In this document: in pieces, positions 17,208 to 24,637 of the stretch | Position numbering within the stretch: the stretch's first letter is position 1 | Layout: every line of letters starts with the position of its first letter | Assembly (NCBI RefSeq): GCF_001953865.1 | Contig: NZ_MQUQ01000003.1 | Span: forward strand, 199,917-263,916 | Source: Amycolatopsis coloradensis | GTDB lineage: Bacteria; Actinomycetota; Actinomycetes; Mycobacteriales; Pseudonocardiaceae | DNA length: 64,000 bases | Direction: 5' to 3' | Made by a program: the position numbers and the translations under genes | The notes under the pieces: model-generated | What the model was told of the DNA's origin: nothing | The model's input: only the letters and a program-made list of their open reading frames with translations | Databases searched by the model: none

Positions 17208-17861
17208 GTGACCTCGTCCCGCCGCTACAGCGGCAAAACCGCCGTGGAGCGCCGCGCCGAACGACGGCTGGCCCTGCTCCGCGCCGCACTGGACATCTGG
17301 CAGGAACAGGGCTGGGCGGCGGTCACCATGCGAGGCGTCTGCGCGCGGGCGAACCTGACCGACCGGTACTTCTATGAGAGCTTCGCCAACCGCGACGCGC
17401 TGCTCGCCACCGCCTGGGAACAGGTCCGCGACGAGACGCTGCGAATGGTCCTCGACGCTGTCGCGTCCCGGATCGAGCAACCCGCCCTGGACCAGCTTCG
17501 CGCCGCGCTGGACGTCGTCGTCCACCATGTGCGGGAGGAGCCGGCGCGGGCGCAGATCCTGTTCGGCGACCACGCGGGCAGCGCGGTGCTGGAGCAACTT
17601 CGACGGCAGACCGTCCAGGAGACCACCGGTCTGCTGATCGAACTCGCCCGGCCGCATCTGAAGCCCGACGTGGACGGGCTGGAGTTCCGCGTCAACGTCC
17701 TGCTGGGCATCGGGGGCTTCGTGGAGATCATGCTCGCGTGGCGCTCCGGCGCCCTCGACGCCGACGCGGACACGCTCGTCGATCACCTCACCGGAGTGGG
17801 TACTTCGCTGTCGCGGATGTTTCTCAAAAGCTCCACCGACAGGGAATTTCCGGTGGATTGA
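17208..17861 (+). CDS. TetR-family regulator of the divergent oxidative operon
   Basis: A 217-residue regulator with an N-terminal TetR DNA-binding domain (about residues 20-66, recognition helix TDRYFYESF) and a helical effector domain. Starts at GTG 17208. The 44-base divergent gap to the esterase start is short enough for one operator to control both directions, so it probably represses the five-gene esterase-SDR-diiron-monooxygenase operon. The ligand is unknown and likely a hydrophobic substrate or product of that pathway. Confidence 0.88.
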   Translation: MTSSRRYSGKTAVERRAERRLALLRAALDIWQEQGWAAVTMRGVCARANLTDRYFYESFANRDALLATAWEQVRDETLRMVLDAVASRIEQPALDQLRAALDVVVHHVREEPARAQILFGDHAGSAVLEQLRRQTVQETTGLLIELARPHLKPDVDGLEFRVNVLLGIGGFVEIMLAWRSGALDADADTLVDHLTGVGTSLSRMFLKSSTDREFPVD

Positions 17862-18181
17862 GCGCTGATCTCGTTCACGGTTCAGCGGCTGGAGTCACAA
17901 CGGATCACCCGCGTGAGCAGGACGCACCGACTGCAGGAGACCTGGCAATCCACGGAAAGCCTGGTCCACCGCGTCAAGGCGGTCCACGTCCCACGCGACA
18001 ACATGGCCTCGACTAATCCGCTGGGATTCATGTCGCTGATGAGCGACGGCGACGATTCAGTTCTTCGAAGAATGCGGCGCGCTTCTCGAAGTCGACGCCA
18101 TCGATTTGAGACTCGGATCGGGTGAACTTGACCAAGCGTATGCCGCTCCGGCCCGACGGCTGGGCCAGTCACTCGACCCCA
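17862..18181. other. 320-base gap with possible decayed coding sequence
   Basis: No intact gene. Between about 18050 and 18170 one plus-strand frame reads like protein (FFEECGALLEVDAIDLRLG and on) but has a stop just upstream and no start. A neighbouring frame upstream of it (around 17920-18050) also looks faintly coding. This pattern suggests the remains of a frameshifted gene. I cannot name a family. Confidence 0.3.
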
Positions 18182-18224
18182 AGGTCAGGGCCCCATCCGG
18201 AGTGTCCGGATGGGGCCCTGACCT
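18182..18224 (-). terminator. hairpin terminator downstream of tRNA-Thr
   Basis: Perfect 20-base inverted repeat (18182-18201 and 18205-18224) with a three-base loop GTG. It starts four bases beyond the 3' end of the minus-strand tRNA-Thr, as expected for its terminator. It could also stop rightward transcription from the TetR gene. Confidence 0.8.
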
Positions 18225-18228
18225 GCGG

Positions 18229-18302
18229 AGCCGCCTAGGGGAATCGAACCCCTGACCTATTCATTACGAGTGAATCGCTCTGGCCGACTGAGCTAAGGCG
18301 GC
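18229..18302 (-). tRNA. tRNA-Thr, anticodon CGT
   Basis: The minus strand folds as a complete cloverleaf. The acceptor stem is GCCGCCT with AGGCGGC, and the D arm contains AGCTCAGTCGG. The anticodon arm is ATTCA-CTCGTAA-TGAAT with anticodon CGT (reads ACG), and the T arm contains GGTTCGAATCC. No encoded CCA is seen. The next base after the acceptor stem is T. Confidence 0.96.
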
Positions 18303-18442
18303 AGACATCGGGCTCGCGTCCGATGACGGTGACCAGTGTAGCGGAGGGCTTGAACGTCACCTTCCGGGGCCACCGTCGTTAGGGTCCTATGACGCCGGTC
18401 TCAGTCCCCCAAGATCGGCCATCCCCACTGGAGGACCTGTTC

Positions 18443-20143
18443 ATGCGGCGACGACTGCCCCGTGTGCTGGCGCTTCCGGCCGCCGCGGCTCTGCTTCTGC
18501 TGACCGCGGCTCCGGCGATCGCCCAGGACATCCCGACCACGCCGATCCCGGATCCGGCCAATCCGGGACAGCCGCCGATGTCGGCGCCGATCGGCCCGCA
18601 GCCGCTCGGGAAGGCGGTGGGTGACGCGGGGGCGGCGCTCGGCGTGCTCCGGCTGCTGCCCAACGCGGTGCCGACGAGCGCGATCCTGCCCGGCGCGGAC
18701 AAGCTGCTGCCGAAGCAGTCCGCGCTCGAAGCCGGGATGGGGCTCTCCAGCGCGCAGGCCAACTCCGAGGCCTACCTGAATTACGAGAAGTCGATCGCGC
18801 AGTCGTCGCCGTTCGGGCTGTCGGCCGCGGGCAACGCGCCGCAGACGCCGGGCAGCCTCGTTCAGACGGCGCTACCGGACAACCCGAAGCCGATCAACGG
18901 CGGCCTCAACGCGCCGAAGAACCCGCTGTTCAACCTCGGCCTGTTGAACGGCGAGGCGCACGCGCGCTGGAGCCCGACGCTCGGGCCGTGCGTCGGCACG
19001 ATCGCCGACTCGAGCACGTCGATCGCGAACCTCGCGCTGCTGCCGACCATCCCGAACATCCCGGGCGCCGACCAGCTGACCCAGGCTTCAGAGCAGCTCA
19101 GAGCCGGTCTTGAAGCACTTCCTGGCCCACTGGCGAGCCTGGGCGGACTGCTTTCGGGCACCGGCACCAGTGCCGATGGCAAGGGCGCGGTGCTGAGCCT
19201 GCCGAACACGCTGTCGTCGCGCTCGACCGTGCGGCTGGTCGACATGCCCGGCACGAAGAACAAGGCCGTCGAATCGACCTCGACCCTGCAAGCGGCCAGC
19301 ATCGAACTGTTGAAGGGCACGCCGCTCGGCCTGACGATCAAGGTCGCCAGCCAGCCGACGCTGCGGGTCACCTCGACCGGCGACAAGAAGACGTCGAAGG
19401 TCGAGTACAGCGCGCCGGTGCTGCAGATCGTGCGCGGCGACAAGGTGCTGTTCACCCTCGACGCGAACAACCCGACCAAGGACATCCCGATCGGCATCCC
19501 GCTGCCGTCGCTCAAGCAGGTGCCGGGCTTCGAACAGCTGAAGAACGTGCCGGTCATCGGCGGTCTCGCCGAAATGCTGAACGGGGCCACGAAACAGCTT
19601 CCCGGCGGTGAGGCCGGGAACGGGCTCACCCTCGACCTCGGGGTGCTGAAGCTGTCGATCGCCGGGCTGAACCAGAAGTCGAGCGACACGAACTCGCCGT
19701 TCAAGGGTTTCCAGCTGGGTGCCTCGGCGCGGCTGCTGGACCTGCAGATCCTGCCGACCACCGCGCTGCAGAAGGCCCTGCCACCGGACGCGGCGAAGAA
19801 CCTGCCGTCGTCGCTGGCGCAGATCTCGCTCGGCGAGCAGATCGCCCGTGCGCACGCACCGGCCGGCGGTGTCGAATGCGGCACCGTGACCCCGCCGCCC
19901 GCGGGCAACAACGGTGGCGCGGCGCCGAAGGGACCGGTCAAGAACCTGGCCTACACCAGCGGCGCGTACGACACGGTGCCGATGTTCTGGTCGGGTACCG
20001 CGATGCTGCTGCTCGGTGTCGTCATCGTCGCGGCCATGCCGGGACGGCGCCGGCTTTCGGTGGTCCCGGTTCGGCTGTCTTCGCCTTCGCCTTCGCCGAA
20101 GGATGATCCGGACTTTAAGCCTTCGCCGCGACCGCGCACCTAG
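18443..20143 (+). CDS. secreted protein of unknown function with C-terminal membrane anchor
   Basis: A 566-residue protein. A signal peptide (MRRR, hydrophobic core, cleavage near residue 27 after AIA) is followed by about 480 residues rich in Gly, Leu, Ala, Pro and Lys without a family I recognise. The C-terminal part contains a spacer GNNGGAAPKGP, then one membrane helix (SGTAMLLLGVVIVAAMPG) and a basic RRR tail. This order (signal peptide, large outer domain, C-terminal anchor) indicates a membrane-tethered exported protein, without an LPxTG motif. The ATG at 18443 has GGAGG seven bases upstream. Function unknown. Confidence 0.8.
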   Translation: MRRRLPRVLALPAAAALLLLTAAPAIAQDIPTTPIPDPANPGQPPMSAPIGPQPLGKAVGDAGAALGVLRLLPNAVPTSAILPGADKLLPKQSALEAGMGLSSAQANSEAYLNYEKSIAQSSPFGLSAAGNAPQTPGSLVQTALPDNPKPINGGLNAPKNPLFNLGLLNGEAHARWSPTLGPCVGTIADSSTSIANLALLPTIPNIPGADQLTQASEQLRAGLEALPGPLASLGGLLSGTGTSADGKGAVLSLPNTLSSRSTVRLVDMPGTKNKAVESTSTLQAASIELLKGTPLGLTIKVASQPTLRVTSTGDKKTSKVEYSAPVLQIVRGDKVLFTLDANNPTKDIPIGIPLPSLKQVPGFEQLKNVPVIGGLAEMLNGATKQLPGGEAGNGLTLDLGVLKLSIAGLNQKSSDTNSPFKGFQLGASARLLDLQILPTTALQKALPPDAAKNLPSSLAQISLGEQIARAHAPAGGVECGTVTPPPAGNNGGAAPKGPVKNLAYTSGAYDTVPMFWSGTAMLLLGVVIVAAMPGRRRLSVVPVRLSSPSPSPKDDPDFKPSPRPRT

Positions 20144-20158
20144 CCGGGGCGAGGAGGT

Positions 20159-20215
20159 GATGAACGGTCCTTTCGCGCCTTGCTCCCGCGTGGGAGGCCC
20201 GTTCGTACCGCCCCT
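20159..20215. repeat. degenerate palindromic repeat unit
   Basis: Contains TGAACGGTCCTTTCGCG and, about 25 bases on, a rough inverted partner GGGAGGCCCGTTCG. It matches the TGAACGGACCTTTCA variant of the repeat family but the arms no longer pair well. It lies directly after the secreted-protein stop codon. Confidence 0.5.
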
Positions 20216-20307
20216 CGATCGCCGGTGAGTGGTTGCCGACGTGATCGTGAGTTGCGATTCGGGTCAGGGCGGGACGCTCCCCAGCGACCCACCGGTCCAA
20301 CGATGGC

Positions 20308-20358
20308 GGGTGAAGGCCCCCTTCCCGCGGCTCAGCCGAGGGAACGCGACCTTCACCC
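20308..20358. repeat. partly decayed palindromic repeat
   Basis: Inverted repeat whose outer arms are GGGTGAAGG and CCTTCACCC and whose inner arms resemble those of the copy at 8175-8229 (TTCCC-GGCT). Several mismatches interrupt the right arm, so this looks like an ageing copy. Confidence 0.6.
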
Positions 20359-20368
20359 CTCCCTCCCC

Positions 20369-20427
20369 AAGTACATGAAGGCCCCCTTCACTGCGCCAGG
20401 CGCAGTGAAGGGGGCCTTCATGTACTT
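20369..20427. terminator. palindromic repeat with 28-base perfect arms
   Basis: Arms at 20369-20396 and 20400-20427 are perfectly complementary around CAG. Each arm holds the near-palindrome TGAAGGCCCCCTTCA flanked by GTACA. It lies between the convergent secreted-protein and holB genes and could terminate both. Confidence 0.8.
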
Positions 20428-20475
20428 CAAGCGAGCAAGGGTGCGCCCCCCAGGCCCGACCCGAATCCTCGTCAC

Positions 20476-20518
20476 TTACCCACAGCACTTGTCCACAACC
20501 ACCTCAACCTGTGGACAA
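20476..20518. promoter_or_regulatory. cluster of three DnaA-box-like 9-mers
   Basis: TTACCCACA (20476-20484), TTGTCCACA (20489-20497) and TGTGGACAA (20510-20518, the reverse complement of TTGTCCACA). Two match the actinobacterial DnaA-box consensus exactly and one has two differences. Spacing start to start is 13 and 21 bases. The cluster lies about 90 bases beyond the 3' end of holB in a gene-free stretch. Confidence 0.6.
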
Positions 20519-20610
20519 CTCCCGCCACCAGCACCTTTCCACCCCCAACCCCGGTAAACTGGACTCGGGGTCGCCCCCCTTGGGACGGGCGGGGGGTGGG
20601 GTACGGCGGT

Positions 20611-21819
20611 TCAGCCTTGGCGCAGCGTGGTGACCATGGCTTCGACGGCGATCCGCGGTTTCACGTTCAGGTCGATGGCCTCGCGGCATTCCAGTACGGC
20701 TTCGAGGCGGCGCAGGATCGAGTCCGGTGCCCAGGCGGAGGCGGCCTGCGAGATCTCCGACGCGTGGTCGGGGTGGTTCAGCGTCGCGTTCGCGCCGCTC
20801 GCGGTCACGAGCACGTCCCGGTAGAACGCGGCGAGGTCCACCAGCGCGAGATCGAGGGTGTCCCGCTGGGTCCGGGTCGCACGTGACTTCTGGCGCTTCT
20901 CGAGTTGCTTCACCGCGGCTTCGGCGGCGCGTTTCGCGCCCGAGACACCCTTTCCGATGCCGTCACCGCCCATCGCGGTGCGGAGTTCGGACCGTTCGGC
21001 CTCGTCGCGGACCTTGCTCTCCTCACCCGCGTCGGCCTCGGCCGCGCTGATCAGCTGATCGGAGCAAGTGAACACATCGGACGGACGACGCAGGCCGAGC
21101 GGGATCCGCAGCACCGTAGCCCGCCGCTGCCGGGCCGCCTCGTCGGTGGCGAGCCGCCGCGCACGGCCGACATGTCCACTCGAGACGGACGCCGCCCATC
21201 GCGCGCGTTCGGGATCGATACCGTCCCGTTCCACGAGCACCTGCGCGATCGCCTCGGCGGGCGGGGTCCGCAGGGTGACCAGACGGCACCGCGAGCGGAT
21301 CGTCACCGACACGTCGTCCGGGTGGTCGGACGGCGCGCACAGCAGGAAAACCGTGCGGTCCGGCGGCTCCTCGACGGCCTTCAGCAACGCGTTCGACGCG
21401 CCCTCGGTCAACCTGTCGGCGTCTTCGATGACCACCACCTGCCACCGCCCGGTGGTCGGACGGCGAGCGGCTGACTGGACCAGCGCGCGCATTTCGGCGA
21501 CCGAGATCGAAAGGCCTTCCGGCGCGACGAGCTTGACGTCGGCGTGCGTGCCGGCGAGCACGGTGCGACAGCCGGGGCATTCCCCGCAACCGAGACCGGT
21601 GCCGCACTGCAACGCCGCCGCGAACACCCTCGCGGCGGTCGAGCGGCCCGAACCCGGCGGCCCGGTCACCAGCCACGCGTGGGTCATCGCCCCCGGTGCG
21701 ACAGGCTGGTTCTCGACGATCCGCGCGGCCGCCGTCGACGCCGAAGAAAGGAGGCGCGCGGCGGGCTCCTGGCCGACGAGCTGCTTCCAGACACCGATCA
21801 GCACCGGGGCTTCCGTCAT
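20611..21819 (-). CDS. holB: DNA polymerase III delta' subunit
   Basis: Clamp-loader AAA+ subunit that helps open and load the beta sliding clamp. A 402-residue product. The Walker-A-like segment GPPGSGRST (Arg in place of the usual Lys, as in ATP-inactive delta' subunits) is near residue 55. A four-Cys zinc module CGTGLGCGECPGC follows at about 73, then the SRC sensor motif RSRCRLVTLRTP near 175. The ATG at 21819 overlaps the upstream MFS-kinase stop by four bases (ATGA). The orthologous locus in M. tuberculosis is Rv3644c, also near topA. Confidence 0.92.
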   Translation of the reverse strand: MTEAPVLIGVWKQLVGQEPAARLLSSASTAAARIVENQPVAPGAMTHAWLVTGPPGSGRSTAARVFAAALQCGTGLGCGECPGCRTVLAGTHADVKLVAPEGLSISVAEMRALVQSAARRPTTGRWQVVVIEDADRLTEGASNALLKAVEEPPDRTVFLLCAPSDHPDDVSVTIRSRCRLVTLRTPPAEAIAQVLVERDGIDPERARWAASVSSGHVGRARRLATDEAARQRRATVLRIPLGLRRPSDVFTCSDQLISAAEADAGEESKVRDEAERSELRTAMGGDGIGKGVSGAKRAAEAAVKQLEKRQKSRATRTQRDTLDLALVDLAAFYRDVLVTASGANATLNHPDHASEISQAASAWAPDSILRRLEAVLECREAIDLNVKPRIAVEAMVTTLRQG

Positions 21820-23870
21820 CTCGCCTCGACCTTTTCCTCCGCCGGAGCGAGCCCGGCGAGCCGTCCGACCAGCACCGCGCGGACCGCGGTCCGCACCCTG
21901 TCGCTCACTTCGCCCTCGGTACCGTCCGCGTCGACCACCACGTACCGGTCCGGGTCGGCGGCGGCCATCTCCGTGAGCAGATGCTGCACCCGCCACTGCG
22001 CGTCCAGCGACTCCGACTTCCGCATCACCGTGCCGGGATCGGCGTCCAGCAGGACGGTGATGTCCGGCCGCAGCCGGTTGGTCGCCCAGTCGGCGAGCCC
22101 TTCGAGTTCCTGGCTGTCCAGCCCGGCGACCGCCGACAGATGCGCCAGCGGCGAGTCCACGAACCGTTCCATCACCACGACGGAACCGGCGTCGAGCGCG
22201 GGCTGGATGTCCCGTTCCACGATGTCCGCCCGCACCGCGGCGGCGGCGAGCGCCTGCGCCCGCGCACCGGTCAGCGAAGCACCGGCTAGCAACTTCGCGA
22301 GCCGTTGGTCGTCCAGTGCCGGGTCCGCGGCCAGCACGACGGGACGCGTCCCCGCGCGCAGCCACTCGGCCAGCCGCGCGGCCTGGGTCTCGGTGTTGAT
22401 GGCGCGCGTGCCTTCGAGCGCGATCAGCAACCCGTTGACGCGGCGCGGGCTCCGGCGCAACGCGTTGCGGAGATCGGCGAGGATCGGCTCGGCACGCCTG
22501 TCGTCCATCTGCCGATAGGCGACGAGGCCGGCGATCAGCGCCAGCACCCCGCCGCCGATCATCACCGGCCTGCTGCCGTCGATCGTGATCGTGCCGCCCC
22601 ACAAGGTGATCTCGGTCTGCTGGACCGCGCTGATCAGCACCGGCACCAGGATCGTCGAGCCGAACAACACGATCTTCATCAGCGACTGGTAGATCGCGTT
22701 GATCCGGCCGCGGATGGAGTCCTCGATCCGCGAACCGATGATCGTGACGCCGGTCAGGAACGCCGTCCCGGCCCACACCCCGACGGCGGCGACCGCGACC
22801 AGCGAAACGGCGAGGTGCGGCGACAGCGCGACGACGATGAGACACAGGCCCGCGGCGACGATCGAGATCCCGAACAGCCGGTCGTGCGCGAGCCGCCGGG
22901 CGAGTTTCGGAGCCAAGGCCATCCCGGTGGCGAGACCGAGGAAAACGGCGAGAACGAGGAGGTTGAACGCCGCGTCACCGCCGAGCAGGCTGGACGAGTA
23001 CGGCTTGGCCGAACCGATCACCGCGCCACCGGCGGCGAACGCGCCGAACGCGCCGATCATCAACCCGCGCACCAACGGCGTCGTCCGGACGAACCGGGCG
23101 CCGTCGGAGATCATCTGGCGGAAGCCGAACTTCTCCTCGTCGGCCGCCTTGACCTTGGGTTTTTCGACCGCGTGGACGTTGCGCAGCGAAAGCTCGGGGA
23201 TGCGGGTGGCGATCACGATCGCGCTGGTCAGGTACAGCAGGCCGGTGATGACGACGGCGACCTTCGCGATACCGAGCTGGGCATCGCCCTGGAAGAAATG
23301 GAACGTGGTGTTACTGCCGGTGAGCACGGCGTTCGCCCCGGCCGCGGTGATCACCGCGAGGCCGTAGGTCATCACCATGCCGAGCTGGTTGGCCGTCTCG
23401 ACCTGGTCCGGGCGGCGCAGCAGGTTCGGCACCGCCGCGTCCTTCGACGGGATCCACATCATCGAGCAGCAGCCGACCAGGAAGTTCCCGACGAACACCC
23501 ACCACGGTGTGCCGACGAACGCGATCGACAGCAGGAACCCGCATCGGCCGAGATCGCAGAGCACCATCACCTTGCGCCGGTCGAACCGGTCGGCGAGCAG
23601 CCCGCCGAGCGGGGCGAACAGCAGGCCCGGCAGCAGCGACGTCAGCACGACACCGACGAACGCGAAGTTCTGCGCGGCGTAGCTGTCGGTCAGCTTGGTG
23701 ACCAGACCGGTCAGCGTGAGCAGGTTCAGCCAGTCCGCGACACTGCACAGATAGCTGACACCCCAGAGCCGGCGGAACGGTTTGATCGCCAGCACCCGCC
23801 GCGCACGGTGGATGGTGGAGGCATCACGGCCCGAAGATCCGCCCGTGCCCGCTTCGGGCACTGACTGCAC
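21816..23870 (-). CDS. MFS transporter fused to a thymidylate-kinase-like domain with degenerate active site
   Basis: A 684-residue fusion. Residues about 30-455 form an MFS_3-type transporter with roughly 12 membrane helices. Residues about 478-675 align with thymidylate kinase (LLIALEG at the start, DPDRYVVVDA near the end). The kinase P-loop, normally EGGDGAGKST, reads EGTRAINTET at 486-495, so the glycines and the Walker-A lysine are gone. The DRY motif reads ERF (568-570), and the lid region is short. The domain therefore probably cannot make dTDP. MFS-Tmk fusions beside holB are known in actinobacteria, but a working Tmk would be needed elsewhere. GTG start. Confidence 0.85.
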   Translation of the reverse strand: MQSVPEAGTGGSSGRDASTIHRARRVLAIKPFRRLWGVSYLCSVADWLNLLTLTGLVTKLTDSYAAQNFAFVGVVLTSLLPGLLFAPLGGLLADRFDRRKVMVLCDLGRCGFLLSIAFVGTPWWVFVGNFLVGCCSMMWIPSKDAAVPNLLRRPDQVETANQLGMVMTYGLAVITAAGANAVLTGSNTTFHFFQGDAQLGIAKVAVVITGLLYLTSAIVIATRIPELSLRNVHAVEKPKVKAADEEKFGFRQMISDGARFVRTTPLVRGLMIGAFGAFAAGGAVIGSAKPYSSSLLGGDAAFNLLVLAVFLGLATGMALAPKLARRLAHDRLFGISIVAAGLCLIVVALSPHLAVSLVAVAAVGVWAGTAFLTGVTIIGSRIEDSIRGRINAIYQSLMKIVLFGSTILVPVLISAVQQTEITLWGGTITIDGSRPVMIGGGVLALIAGLVAYRQMDDRRAEPILADLRNALRRSPRRVNGLLIALEGTRAINTETQAARLAEWLRAGTRPVVLAADPALDDQRLAKLLAGASLTGARAQALAAAAVRADIVERDIQPALDAGSVVVMERFVDSPLAHLSAVAGLDSQELEGLADWATNRLRPDITVLLDADPGTVMRKSESLDAQWRVQHLLTEMAAADPDRYVVVDADGTEGEVSDRVRTAVRAVLVGRLAGLAPAEEKVEAR

Positions 23871-23986
23871 GCCCTCGCTGATACGCCCACCCCACTAGTC
23901 ACGCGGCGCCGGGCGACCCGGGTGTACGCCGAATCCCCCGACCGTATGGCCAGGGTATCCCGATGGGTGACGTGGGGACGGACGGC

Positions 23987-24012
23987 CCCGTCCGGCGCTA
24001 CCGCCGGACGGG
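23987..24012 (-). terminator. hairpin terminator of the EspG-like/membrane operon
   Basis: Eleven-base perfect stem CCCGTCCGGCG / CGCCGGACGGG (23987-23997 and 24002-24012) with a four-base loop, directly after the stop codon of the minus-strand gene ending at 24013. Confidence 0.7.
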
Positions 24013-24627
24013 TTACCCGAAGATCCCCGCGATGCTGTTGAACAGGCTGGCCAGCAGCTGAATGGCGAGCACCGCGAAGACGATCATGAGCGCGATCGCG
24101 ATCATCACACCGGTGGTGTTCGACGACGGCTTGCCGAGCCTCGGAAACTGCACCGGACGCTTGGCACGCCGTACTTCGAACTCGTCCTCTTCGTCGACCT
24201 CGACCGGCTCTTCCTGCTTGAACCGGCGAGGCTGGCGAAGCAGTTGCGGCGGCCTCGACGGCCACGTGCGCTGCTGGGGCAGGATCCCGATCGGCGTAGC
24301 GCCTTGCTCACCGACCGTGCTGACGATCTTCCCGGGCGGGAGGATCGCGGACTGCTCCGCGCCCGGCGTCCGGGTGGGCTGCTCGTCCGCCAGCAGAGCG
24401 GCGTTGACCATCCGGCTCACGTATTCCGGGTCGGGCTGGACCGGGCCGGGCACCTCCACACGGACTTCGTCGTCCCCTGCCAGGGAAGTCGATTGCGCGG
24501 GCGCGTCGGTCGTGACCAGCCCGGACATCGGGTCGGTGAATGTGTCGCCGGGAGGATCTGCCTGAGTGCCGTCGCCTTTCACGAATTCGGGAGCATCGAA
24601 GAAGGGGGCTTCGCCCTTCCCGTTCAT
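24013..24627 (-). CDS. hypothetical protein with C-terminal tail anchor
   Basis: A 204-residue protein of unknown family. An acidic, Pro/Thr-rich region fills residues 1-110, a basic/acidic mixed linker (FKQEEPVEVDEEDEFEVRRAKR) follows, and one C-terminal membrane helix lies at about 180-200. There is no signal peptide, so the soluble part should face the cytoplasm. ATG at 24627 with GAGGTGG upstream. It is the last gene of a four-gene run with two EspG-like genes and a polytopic membrane protein, ending ten bases after the membrane protein gene. It may be an adaptor of that system; no function can be assigned. Confidence 0.7.
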   Translation of the reverse strand: MNGKGEAPFFDAPEFVKGDGTQADPPGDTFTDPMSGLVTTDAPAQSTSLAGDDEVRVEVPGPVQPDPEYVSRMVNAALLADEQPTRTPGAEQSAILPPGKIVSTVGEQGATPIGILPQQRTWPSRPPQLLRQPRRFKQEEPVEVDEEDEFEVRRAKRPVQFPRLGKPSSNTTGVMIAIALMIVFAVLAIQLLASLFNSIAGIFG

Positions 24628-24637
24628 GGTGACCACC

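Noticed and set aside
17882..18172. A 96-codon minus-strand frame between TetR and tRNA-Thr
   Set aside because: No ribosome site, no recognisable protein features, and it overlaps a hairpin and the faint plus-strand coding trace.
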